Positions 1-7,036 of a stretch of DNA of 21,238 bases are shown here, piece after piece. This stretch comes from an uncultured Bacilli bacterium. GTDB taxonomy: Bacteria > Bacillota_I > Bacilli_A > RF39 > UBA660. The translations under genes were made by a program, and so were the position numbers. Below the pieces are notes generated by a model, which worked only from the letters and a program-made list of their open reading frames with translations, searched no databases and was not told the DNA's origin. The DNA lies in assembly GCA_934101225.1 (NCBI GenBank), contig CAKOQK010000021.1, positions 1 to 21,238 of the forward strand, in the 5' to 3' direction. Each line of letters starts with the position of its first letter. Position 1 is the stretch's first letter.

Positions 1-7
1 TATACAT
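1..7 (-). CDS. 5' end of a gene running off the left edge
   Basis: On the minus strand an ATG at 7-5 follows an AAAGGTGAT ribosome binding site by a few bases and lies about 25 bases downstream of a near-consensus promoter. Only two codons are inside the window (Met-Tyr), so the product cannot be named. In B. subtilis the gene after cdaA-cdaR is glmM, so glmM is a guess from synteny alone. Here the gene has its own promoter, which argues against simple membership of the cdaA-cdaR operon. Confidence 0.4.
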
Positions 8-77
8 GTAAATCACCTTTATCCTAGTGAAATTATATAATAATACCCCCCCGTGTCAATTTACACTTGATTTACAT
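6..77. repeat. 10-bp inverted repeat flanking the G-tract promoter
   Basis: ATGTAAATCA at 6-15 is the exact reverse complement of TGATTTACAT at 68-77. The left arm overlaps the start codon and the end of the ribosome binding region of the gene leaving the window. The right arm lies just past the cdaR stop codon. In a transcript reading through from cdaR the arms could pair and mask the start site, while a transcript begun at the internal promoter lacks one arm. Chance occurrence is possible in AT-rich DNA. Confidence 0.45.
32..59 (-). promoter_or_regulatory. Strong sigma-A promoter with a G7 tract in the spacer
   Basis: Read on the minus strand there is a perfect TTGACA (59-54), a 16-base spacer and a perfect TATAAT (37-32). 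The spacer begins C then seven G in a row (52-46), which stands out in such AT-rich DNA. Transcription would start near position 25 and drive the gene beginning at position 7. The spacer is one base short of the ideal 17, so gain or loss of one G would change promoter strength. Confidence 0.75.
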
Positions 78-85
78 ACATATAT

Positions 86-1444
86 TTATTTTTTAGAAAT
101 TACAATTTTTACTGTTGAAGTTTTTGGTATTAATTTAACTCTTACATCATCAGATGTAACTTTGATTTCAACTTCATGAGTACCTGATGTTAATCCACTT
201 AAATCAACAGTAGCAATAATTTTAGTTTGGTCAAATGAATTAAGTACACTTTCTACACCTTTTGCTATAACTGTAACTGTGTTATCTGATCCACTTGCAA
301 TACCGGCTGTGTAACCATTTGCTAAATTTGTATGTTCAATACCAATTCCGCCAAATTCCTTACTAATTTCCTGTTCTAATTTTATATCAACATTTGTTGT
401 TGTTTCACTCATATATCTTACTCCTGATGGTTTAGTTAAAGTTACAGCTGTAGTTTTATTTGTTGATAGATCATCTACGGAAAGTGATGCTTCAATATAT
501 TTTAAATTTTTAATTACTTCTTCATCACCATAAACACTTACCTTTTGAACTGAAGAAGTTAAACTACTTATTGCATATCCATTTTTTAAATTTCCAGTAG
601 TAGTTACTTTAACAGGTATTTCTGCATAATATGAATCTACTGTAACTGATGCATTTATTTTAGCTGGAACTGTTTCAACATTTTCAATAATTGTTCCATC
701 GCTTGCATAAGCAACTAGCATAATTGAATCTACTGTAAAAGTTCCTTTTTCTGTTAAATTAGCAGTTTTTAAATCTATTAATGCTTTTACTTTTGCTATC
801 TTATTTAATGTTTCTTCAGAGCCTCTTACATAAACACTATTACGATCTAATTTTACATTCTTAATACTTAATTTCTTATTTAATTTATCTTCATTTAATA
901 AATCATATTCAATGTCTTTTTCAACACTTACTTTTTTACTTATTTTAACATTTATGGTACTTGGATCTAGTTTATAATTAACTGTATCAATACTATGGTT
1001 ATATTGTAATTTAACTTTATATGTTCCTGGCTTATAATCACTTAAATCTAATACTACTTCATGTTCACCAATTTGTTTAGCTAAATATAAATCACTTTTC
1101 CTACCAATTAGGGTAATGTCTACAGAAGATGGAACGCCTTCTACAACATAAGCTTCCTCATTATAGATTACATTTACTTTTTGTCCAGATAATATTTCGG
1201 CCTCATCGCTTAAAAGATTAATTGATTTTCGATCAATAAGAACAAATACAATAATGGCACAAAATAATGATACATAAATTAATACATTAGGTCTATTTAA
1301 TATTCTTTCTATTTTTCCACTGTTATTTCTACTTAATTCATTAATACGATATACTAATCTACTTATTGGAACTACAATATATTTATCAATTAAACTATAA
1401 ATTAATTTAATTAATTTTATAAATGGTTTAAATATTTTCATCAT
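86..1444 (-). CDS. cdaR: CdaR-like YbbR-domain regulator of diadenylate cyclase
   Basis: This is a membrane-anchored extracellular protein of the CdaR/YbbR family, which binds and modulates the diadenylate cyclase CdaA. With the start at 1444 it has 452 residues. About 50 basic, amphipathic residues come first, then one membrane segment (about 53-71), then roughly four YbbR-type beta-rich repeats to the C terminus (for example segments beginning near 80, 175, 270 and 360). The N-terminal stretch before the membrane segment is longer than I expect for the family. The coding region starts inside the end of cdaA, so the two are translationally coupled. The start was chosen from two adjacent ATG codons preceded by GAGG nine bases upstream; earlier in-frame Met codons lie deeper in cdaA and lack a binding site. 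The family call is firm, the repeat borders are approximate. Confidence 0.88.
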   Translation of the reverse strand: MMKIFKPFIKLIKLIYSLIDKYIVVPISRLVYRINELSRNNSGKIERILNRPNVLIYVSLFCAIIVFVLIDRKSINLLSDEAEILSGQKVNVIYNEEAYVVEGVPSSVDITLIGRKSDLYLAKQIGEHEVVLDLSDYKPGTYKVKLQYNHSIDTVNYKLDPSTINVKISKKVSVEKDIEYDLLNEDKLNKKLSIKNVKLDRNSVYVRGSEETLNKIAKVKALIDLKTANLTEKGTFTVDSIMLVAYASDGTIIENVETVPAKINASVTVDSYYAEIPVKVTTTGNLKNGYAISSLTSSVQKVSVYGDEEVIKNLKYIEASLSVDDLSTNKTTAVTLTKPSGVRYMSETTTNVDIKLEQEISKEFGGIGIEHTNLANGYTAGIASGSDNTVTVIAKGVESVLNSFDQTKIIATVDLSGLTSGTHEVEIKVTSDDVRVKLIPKTSTVKIVISKK

Positions 1445-2246
1445 TATCACCATCCTCATCAGCATCATAGAATACATCCATTTTTGGTTTTAATTCATCT
1501 AATAACATTAATTTAAACTCTTCTAGTGTTAAGTTATAGTTTAATGAATTATCTACCGCAATAGATATTCTTCCAGTTTCTTCTGATACTACTAACGCGA
1601 TAGCATCAGTTTCTTCAGCAACTCCTAGAGCAGCTCTATGTCTTGTACCTAATTTTTTAGATACATTGGGATTCATACTTGTTTTAAATACGGCACCCGC
1701 ACAAGTTAATTTATCTCCTTGGATAATTACTCCACCATCATGTAGTGGGTTATTTGGAAAAAATATAGCTTCTAAAAGTGGAGCTGTAATATCTGAATAA
1801 ATCTTATTAGCAGGTGCTATATAATCTTGCAAAGAAATATTTCTTTCTATTACAATTAAAGCACCAATACGATTTCTTTTTAAATATTCAACCGCATTAA
1901 CAATTTCAAAAACAACTTTTTCTCTTTCATCAACTGTTAATACTTTATGTCTACCAAGTAATTGGCTCCTACCTATAGTTTCTAAAATTGTTCTAATTTC
2001 TGGTTGAAAAATTATAATTAACGCAAGTGGTCCCCAAGAAATTACATATTCAAGTAGCATTCCTATAGTATACAAATCTAATAAGTTACTAAGAATTTTA
2101 ATAACAATTATTAATGCCGCCCCTTTAAATATTAGAACCAATTTTACATTATTTTTTAAATTTTTTAATAAATAATAGAACATAAACCATACAAGACTTA
2201 TATCTATAATTTTAGTTACAATACTCCAAATTGATGTAAATGTCAT
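1428..2246 (-). CDS. cdaA: Diadenylate cyclase CdaA (c-di-AMP synthase)
   Basis: The enzyme condenses two ATP into cyclic di-AMP at the inner face of the membrane. The protein has 272 residues, the usual length. Three membrane helices lie at about 10-28, 36-55 and 60-80, followed by the DisA_N cyclase domain. The RHR motif is present (T201-R202-H203-R204). The DGA motif reads L168-H-D-G-G-V, so the alanine of DGA is glycine here while the metal-binding aspartate D170 is kept. The C-terminal tail is very acidic (DADEDGDNDE), partly because it shares bases with the start of cdaR in another frame. An AAAGGAG ribosome binding site sits about 11 bases before the ATG. Pairing with cdaR is the conserved Firmicute arrangement. 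Cyclic di-AMP generally controls potassium and osmolyte transport and wall homeostasis. Confidence 0.95.
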   Translation of the reverse strand: MTFTSIWSIVTKIIDISLVWFMFYYLLKNLKNNVKLVLIFKGAALIIVIKILSNLLDLYTIGMLLEYVISWGPLALIIIFQPEIRTILETIGRSQLLGRHKVLTVDEREKVVFEIVNAVEYLKRNRIGALIVIERNISLQDYIAPANKIYSDITAPLLEAIFFPNNPLHDGGVIIQGDKLTCAGAVFKTSMNPNVSKKLGTRHRAALGVAEETDAIALVVSEETGRISIAVDNSLNYNLTLEEFKLMLLDELKPKMDVFYDADEDGDNDENI

Positions 2247-2303
2247 AATAATTTTCTCTCCTTTACTACTTTTTTAGTATATCAAATTTAAAATAAAAAT
2301 ACT

Positions 2304-2319
2304 ACCACCTTATGGTGAT
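2304..2319 (-). terminator. Probable terminator after the small membrane protein gene
   Basis: On the minus strand ATCACC, an ATAA loop and GGTGGT form a six-pair stem with one G-U pair, followed by a T-rich run (AGTATTTTTATTTT). It separates the DUF3048/small-protein unit from cdaA-cdaR. The stem is short, so termination may be partial. Confidence 0.5.
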
Positions 2320-2326
2320 AAATATT

Positions 2327-2572
2327 TTATAAGTTATTTAAATTAATATTTTTATCTTCAGAATTTTCTTTTTTAATATTAGATTCTTCGCTTGTTTTTT
2401 TTGTTGATATTTCTATATTAGGTACAAAATCTTCTTGAACCTCTTCATTTAAAATTTCTTTTTCTTTTTTACTTTGATTTTTGGTCTTGTCAACTACATA
2501 TCCTATAATTGCAAAAATAATAAATGCTAAAATAGTTGCAATTAATAAAATATGATTTTTAATGAATTCCAT
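2327..2572 (-). CDS. Small single-pass membrane protein, unknown function
   Basis: This 81-residue protein is not recognised. One hydrophobic helix (about residues 8-27) is followed by a highly charged Lys/Glu/Asn-rich tail with no predicted fold. The short start and the positive residues after the helix suggest the tail is cytoplasmic. A strong AGGAGG lies five bases before the ATG. It begins only 22 bases after the DUF3048 gene, so the two are very probably cotranscribed, and a likely terminator follows it. Its membrane location and place between a YerB-like protein and cdaA suggest a cell-envelope role, but that is only context. Confidence 0.7.
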   Translation of the reverse strand: MEFIKNHILLIATILAFIIFAIIGYVVDKTKNQSKKEKEILNEEVQEDFVPNIEISTKKTSEESNIKKENSEDKNINLNNL

Positions 2573-2594
2573 TATATCCTCCTATTAATTATAT

Positions 2595-3629
2595 TTATTC
2601 AGTTATGTTTATTGAACCACTTTCTGGGACAATTTGAATAAATGTATTTCCATCATTTACGGTTATTTCTTGACCATTATTATATCTATATATAGTTTGA
2701 GATTTTCTTGTTTTTTTAATCCAAGTTATAGGAACTGCATAACCATTTGAAATATAATAACCATTTCCTTCACCAATATTGTCAATAGTTTGTCTACCTT
2801 TATCATCTCCTGATATGCCGCTATATTTTATAGAATATACTATTATGTTTTTTACAGTTAATTGTTTGCCTGTAACATAGTCATCTTGACTTTTGTTATT
2901 TACACTTCTTAAGTAAAATTTATTATCATTATCATAAACATAATTATTGTTTGTATTACCTGAATATTTTATATTAAGTGTATTAGCAGGTATTGCTCCT
3001 TCAAGTTGTGATAAATCTACTTCATCAGCGCTATAATTTAATAATAAATCATTATTTCTTTCAGTTCTTTTACTACCTAATCCTTTATTTAATTTTTCAA
3101 TATTAGAAAATAACGTAAATTCATAGGTTTTTGATGCTGATTTATCACGCCAACCTGTAGTTGACTCATTTACTTCTATTCTATCTACGCCTAATGAATT
3201 CCAGTCTTCTCTTGCTTGAGGACTATAACCATGATGAACATATATAGCGTCATTTTCTAAGGCATAATCTAAATAATAATGTCTAGCACTTCTAATAGAA
3301 CCTATTCTTTCAGTATTTTGATCTAAAAATAAAGCAAGATATCTTGTAATTCCACCTTCTACCATCATTTCATATATTAAATACGCATCTTGAAGTCCTG
3401 ACTGAAGTTTTCTTGCTCCTGCAACATTATTTATCATAATTGCATATGGTCTTGACTTTGTATTAACATCAACAATATTTACTTTTTTAGTAGTCGTTTT
3501 AGTTGTAGTTTTATCAGATTCATTATTTTGTTGTTTCTTTGTATTTAAAAATAACAATAATCCAACTAAAATTATAATAGCTACAATAATTAATGATAAT
3601 AAAACCTTTTTATTTTTTAAAATTTTCAT
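2595..3629 (-). CDS. DUF3048 (YerB-like) membrane-anchored extracellular protein
   Basis: The 344-residue protein resembles B. subtilis YerB. It has an N-terminal basic stretch and one membrane helix (about 6-26), then a Thr/Lys-rich linker, then the DUF3048 region starting at SRPYAIMINN. Family hallmarks seen include the stretches around GLQDAYLIYEMMVEGG, ITRYLALF, IGSIRSARHYY and VHHGYSP. YerB proteins are usually lipoproteins, but no lipobox cysteine follows the helix here, so an uncleaved anchor is more likely. The exact role is unknown. The start at 3629 follows AGGAG by ten bases; a longer reading frame begins 13 codons earlier without support. It heads a two-gene unit with the small membrane protein downstream. 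Confidence 0.85.
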   Translation of the reverse strand: MKILKNKKVLLSLIIVAIIILVGLLLFLNTKKQQNNESDKTTTKTTTKKVNIVDVNTKSRPYAIMINNVAGARKLQSGLQDAYLIYEMMVEGGITRYLALFLDQNTERIGSIRSARHYYLDYALENDAIYVHHGYSPQAREDWNSLGVDRIEVNESTTGWRDKSASKTYEFTLFSNIEKLNKGLGSKRTERNNDLLLNYSADEVDLSQLEGAIPANTLNIKYSGNTNNNYVYDNDNKFYLRSVNNKSQDDYVTGKQLTVKNIIVYSIKYSGISGDDKGRQTIDNIGEGNGYYISNGYAVPITWIKKTRKSQTIYRYNNGQEITVNDGNTFIQIVPESGSINITE

Positions 3630-3695
3630 ATTCACTCTTCTCCTATACTTAAATAATAACACAATCAAAATTTTTTTAAAACTTATTTTTATAGA

Positions 3696-3724
3696 TTGTA
3701 ATAAAAATAATGATTTGTTATACT
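3696..3724 (+). promoter_or_regulatory. Promoter for the plus-strand surface protein gene
   Basis: TTGTAA (3696-3701), a 17-base spacer and TATACT (3719-3724) lie just upstream of the ATG at 3741. The expected start near 3731 leaves a leader of only about 10 bases, so the weak GGTGAT binding site is at the very 5' end of the message. Confidence 0.5.
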
Positions 3725-3740
3725 AATTTTGGTGATACAA

Positions 3741-4862
3741 ATGAAAGTTTTAAAAGATACGTGGGAAAATCCTATTGTAAAAAAAATAATAATTGGTACT
3801 GGTATTTTTATTTTAGTTTTGATATTTTTAATGATGTTTGCATCTTGTACAAATAAAGGAAAAAAATATACCTATTCAGATATAGAAAAGTTAATGGTAA
3901 AAACTGTAAAAAATAAATATAAAAATAGTAGTGAATTACCTAGTATTGGCAATAAATTAGAAGTTAATATAAGTAAATTAGTTGAAGAAGGATTAATGAA
4001 AAATATTAGCGAATATACTAAAGATGAAGAAACAAGTTGTTTTGGTAAAGTTACAATTTATAATAATAATGATAATTATTTATATATTCCAAATATAAAC
4101 TGTGGGGATAAATATAAAACTAAAACCTTATATGATGCAATAATTAATGATAACTTAGTAACAAATGGCAATGGATTATATCAAGTTAATGATGAATATG
4201 TATTTAAAGGTGATAATATTAATAATTATGTTACTTTAGGTGATGAAAAATTTAGAATTATATCTATCAATGAAGACGGTTCTATAAGACTTTTAGAAAA
4301 AAAGAAAAAATCAAATAATTCAACTGTTTGGGATGATAGATACAACATTGATAAAGACGCAAATTATGGAATAAACAATTACTATGAAAATGGATTAAGT
4401 AGTCGAATAAAAGATAAATTTGATAACATATATAAAAGTGATACTTACTCTGAAGAATTAAAATCATACTTTATTCCAAAAGAAGCTTGTATAGGTAAAA
4501 GAAGTGTAAATGAAAATGACAATAGTGGTGCAATTGAATGTAGTGTTAAATCTGAAGCAACTCCAATATCTACTATCGCATTATATGAATATTTTAGAGC
4601 AAGTTTAGATCCAAACTGCACTGAAGTTAAAAGTTCATCATGTGCAAATTATAATTATCTTAGCAGTTATACGTTAATGACATTAACGGCTGATAAAGAT
4701 TCTTCTTACAAAATATTTAAAATCATGGATGGTAATGCTAAATTAAGTAATGCTAACAATTCATCTTCTTTAAGAATTGTTGTTAATGTAAGTGGTGATT
4801 TACCAGTTGTAAGTGGTGATGGCTCGGAAAATTTACCATATACTATCAATATAACAAAATAA
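3741..4862 (+). CDS. Membrane-anchored extracellular protein with a gut-Firmicute repeat-type domain, unknown function
   Basis: The 373-residue protein has one membrane helix (about 12-35) and a large outside part. The centre (about 150-185) reads YVFKGDNINNYV, then FRIISINEDGSIRLL, and the C terminus (about 342-373) reads LRIVVNVSG, then VVSGDGSENLPYTI. From memory this pairing of an RIISI-DGSIRL block with a terminal SGDG-ENPY block recurs in surface and pseudopilin-like proteins of gut Firmicutes; I cannot name a verified family. Several cysteine pairs in the outer part (for example C100/C121) could form disulfides. The start at 3741 follows GGTGAT; an upstream GTG in frame at 3729 is the alternative. 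It is a single gene with its own promoter and terminator, divergent from the DUF3048 gene and convergent with the MATE fusion gene. Confidence 0.65.
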   Translation: MKVLKDTWENPIVKKIIIGTGIFILVLIFLMMFASCTNKGKKYTYSDIEKLMVKTVKNKYKNSSELPSIGNKLEVNISKLVEEGLMKNISEYTKDEETSCFGKVTIYNNNDNYLYIPNINCGDKYKTKTLYDAIINDNLVTNGNGLYQVNDEYVFKGDNINNYVTLGDEKFRIISINEDGSIRLLEKKKKSNNSTVWDDRYNIDKDANYGINNYYENGLSSRIKDKFDNIYKSDTYSEELKSYFIPKEACIGKRSVNENDNSGAIECSVKSEATPISTIALYEYFRASLDPNCTEVKSSSCANYNYLSSYTLMTLTADKDSSYKIFKIMDGNAKLSNANNSSSLRIVVNVSGDLPVVSGDGSENLPYTINITK

Positions 4863-4882
4863 AAAATTCTTATATTATCTGA

Positions 4883-4920
4883 AAAAGATATTATCATGTT
4901 AAAATTTGATAATATCTTTT
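4883..4920. terminator. Bidirectional terminator between convergent genes
   Basis: A perfect 14-bp inverted repeat (AAAAGATATTATCA at 4883-4896, its complement at 4907-4920) with a 10-base loop is followed by a T-rich run on the plus strand. The mirror-image T run lies on the minus strand. It ends exactly where the stop codon of the minus-strand MATE fusion gene begins. Confidence 0.8.
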
Positions 4921-6897
4921 TTATTTTTTATTAATTATATAACTATAAATTAAATTAGCAGTACATTCTACTCCATATTTATCAACGTTAATAAGTAAAT
5001 CATAATTAGAAACATTACCCCATTCTTTATTAGTATAGAAATTATAATGTTTACTTCTTTCTTTATCTATTTTCTTAATTTCATTTAAAGCTTTATTTTT
5101 AGAAATTCCATAATATTTAACACATCTATTTATTTTACTTGCTTCATCGCTATATAAGAATACTTTTAAGACATCTTTGTTACCATCTAAAATATAATCA
5201 GCACATCTACCAACAATTACGCAAGATTCACTTTTAGCAATCTTTTTAATTACTTTTGATTCAGCAATAAATATTAAATTATCATTGTTACTTTCATATT
5301 TAGCGTTATTTAAGCTTTCTTCATTACTGGCAATATAATTTTTAGATAAACCTGATTCTTTACTAACTAATGAAATAATATTTTTATCATAGAAGTTAAC
5401 GCCTAATTTTTTAGCAAGTAGCTTTCCAACATAGTGTCCACCAGAACCATACTCTCTACCAATAGTAATAATTATTTTCTTACCAACAAATTTATTTTCA
5501 TTATTAGCGTTTTCAGTTATATCATCAACTTTAATCTTAGATAATCCTTTATATTCACTGATATATATTATTAAAGCAATAACAAAAGTGACACTATCAG
5601 AAATTCTACCGGCATCTAAGACACCATATATTCCTTTATTAAAAGTAATACATAATAATAAAGATATAGGTATTAATAAAATTATTTGCCTAATAAATGA
5701 TACAGCAGTTGCTTTCTTTACATGACCTAAACTTTGAATAACTATGCTTGTAGTCATTTCTACTGCATTTAATGCACATACCATAAAGAATGTTTTACAC
5801 ATTAAGACAGCAAATTCCATAAATAAGTCATAATTAGCATCACTACTTGTAATAAATATACTTACTATTTCTTTAGGAAAACAATATAAAATAATATTAA
5901 ATATGATACCTATTAAGAAATTTAAAATTATTACTTTTTTAAGTACTTCTTTAACTCTATTTATGTTTCCAGCCCCAAAATTAAAACCAATAATTGGTTG
6001 AACTCCAATTGATACACCCAATATGATAGATACATAAATACTATTTATTTTACTTAAAACACCATATACTGATAAAGGAATATCTGCTCCATATACACTT
6101 TTTGCTCCAAATTTAGTCATAATATTATTCATAAATACGAATAAAACTAAAATTGTTAATTGAGTAATAAATGAAGATAATCCAAGTGATAATATCTTTA
6201 AGATATTTTTTGATAATTTAAAATCATCATGTTCTAATTTAATAGTTTTAAACTTCTTTAAATAAATAATTGCAATTATGAAAGATACTATTTGACCTAT
6301 AACAGTTGCAATAGCTCCTCCTTTAACTCCTAAGTTAAATCCAAAAATAAATACAGGATCTAAGATAATATTTATAATAGCGCCTATAATAAGCATAACC
6401 ATTGAATATTTTGGTGAACCATCTGCTCTAATTATATTAGAAAAAACAGAATATACAATCATAAATGGCATTCCAATTAAAATGATTTTTCCATAATCAT
6501 AAGCATAACTATATACATTTTCAGTACAACCAAAGAAATATAATAATTTAGGTAATAGAATAAAACTTATTAAGGTAAAAATAATAGATACTATAAATGA
6601 TAAAGTTATTGCTTCTCCAACACTTTTCTTAGCACTATCTTTATTTCCTTCTCCAAGTCTTAATGAAAAGTTAGCAGCAGCACCATTTCCAATTAAACCT
6701 GCTATCGCACTTGCTAAAATAACTAAGGGAAATATAACATTAGTAGCCGCATTACCTAAGGTTCCAACTCCCTTTCCGATAAATATTTGATCAACAATAT
6801 TATAAATAGAATTAATTATCATACTAATTACACATGGAATCGCAAATGAGATTATTAATTTATTTATTTTTTCTGTAGCTAAATCATTCTTTTTCAT
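4921..6897 (-). CDS. MATE-family transporter fused to a cytidylate-kinase-like domain
   Basis: The 658-residue protein has two parts. Residues 1 to about 455 are a MATE/NorM-like transporter of about 12 helices, with the usual opening (INKLIISFAIPCVISMIINS, then VDQIFIG) and the internal IIGFNFGAGN motif. Such carriers exchange drugs or metabolites for Na+ or H+. After a polar linker (about 456-472), residues 473-658 match the cytidylate-kinase-like family (PF13189 type). This part shows a P-loop (G480-REYGSGGHYVGK), SCVIVGRCADYIL, an Arg/Lys lid (RSKHYNFYTNKEWG) and NYDLLIN. No frameshift or stop lies between the parts, so this is a true fusion. The kinase substrate is unknown; family members are often annotated as cytidylate kinase without proof. 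An AAGGAGAGG binding site precedes the ATG. A plausible promoter lies upstream. Confidence 0.88.
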   Translation of the reverse strand: MKKNDLATEKINKLIISFAIPCVISMIINSIYNIVDQIFIGKGVGTLGNAATNVIFPLVILASAIAGLIGNGAAANFSLRLGEGNKDSAKKSVGEAITLSFIVSIIFTLISFILLPKLLYFFGCTENVYSYAYDYGKIILIGMPFMIVYSVFSNIIRADGSPKYSMVMLIIGAIINIILDPVFIFGFNLGVKGGAIATVIGQIVSFIIAIIYLKKFKTIKLEHDDFKLSKNILKILSLGLSSFITQLTILVLFVFMNNIMTKFGAKSVYGADIPLSVYGVLSKINSIYVSIILGVSIGVQPIIGFNFGAGNINRVKEVLKKVIILNFLIGIIFNIILYCFPKEIVSIFITSSDANYDLFMEFAVLMCKTFFMVCALNAVEMTTSIVIQSLGHVKKATAVSFIRQIILLIPISLLLCITFNKGIYGVLDAGRISDSVTFVIALIIYISEYKGLSKIKVDDITENANNENKFVGKKIIITIGREYGSGGHYVGKLLAKKLGVNFYDKNIISLVSKESGLSKNYIASNEESLNNAKYESNNDNLIFIAESKVIKKIAKSESCVIVGRCADYILDGNKDVLKVFLYSDEASKINRCVKYYGISKNKALNEIKKIDKERSKHYNFYTNKEWGNVSNYDLLINVDKYGVECTANLIYSYIINKK

Positions 6898-6932
6898 AAT
6901 AAATATCCTCTCCTTTTTAATTAACCTTATAT

Positions 6933-6961
6933 TTTATAACATAAATTTTTTAAAAATGTAA
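6933..6961 (-). promoter_or_regulatory. Promoter for the MATE-kinase gene
   Basis: On the minus strand TTACAT (6961-6956), a 17-base spacer and TATAAA (6938-6933) precede the gene. The -35 box touches the 16-base palindrome at 6961-6976. Confidence 0.5.
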
Positions 6962-6976
6962 GCAAAAATTTTTGCT
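6961..6976. promoter_or_regulatory. Perfect 16-base palindrome in a divergent promoter region, possible operator
   Basis: AGCAAAAATTTTTGCT is a perfect palindrome lying between the divergent MATE-kinase and lipoteichoic acid synthase genes, next to the -35 box of the former. It has no T tail suited to a terminator and no upstream gene to terminate, so a regulator binding site is plausible. No regulator can be named. Confidence 0.35.
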
Positions 6977-7036
6977 AAATAAACATATACTTTAATAGGA
7001 AAAAAATGTTAAAATACAAATAAGGTGATTGGAATT

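Noticed and set aside
2304..2319. GGTGGTA on the minus strand as a second T-box
   Set aside because: It lies in a simple short hairpin after a gene; no Stem I elements or full AAGGTGGTACCACGG sequence are present, and cdaA is not a T-box gene.
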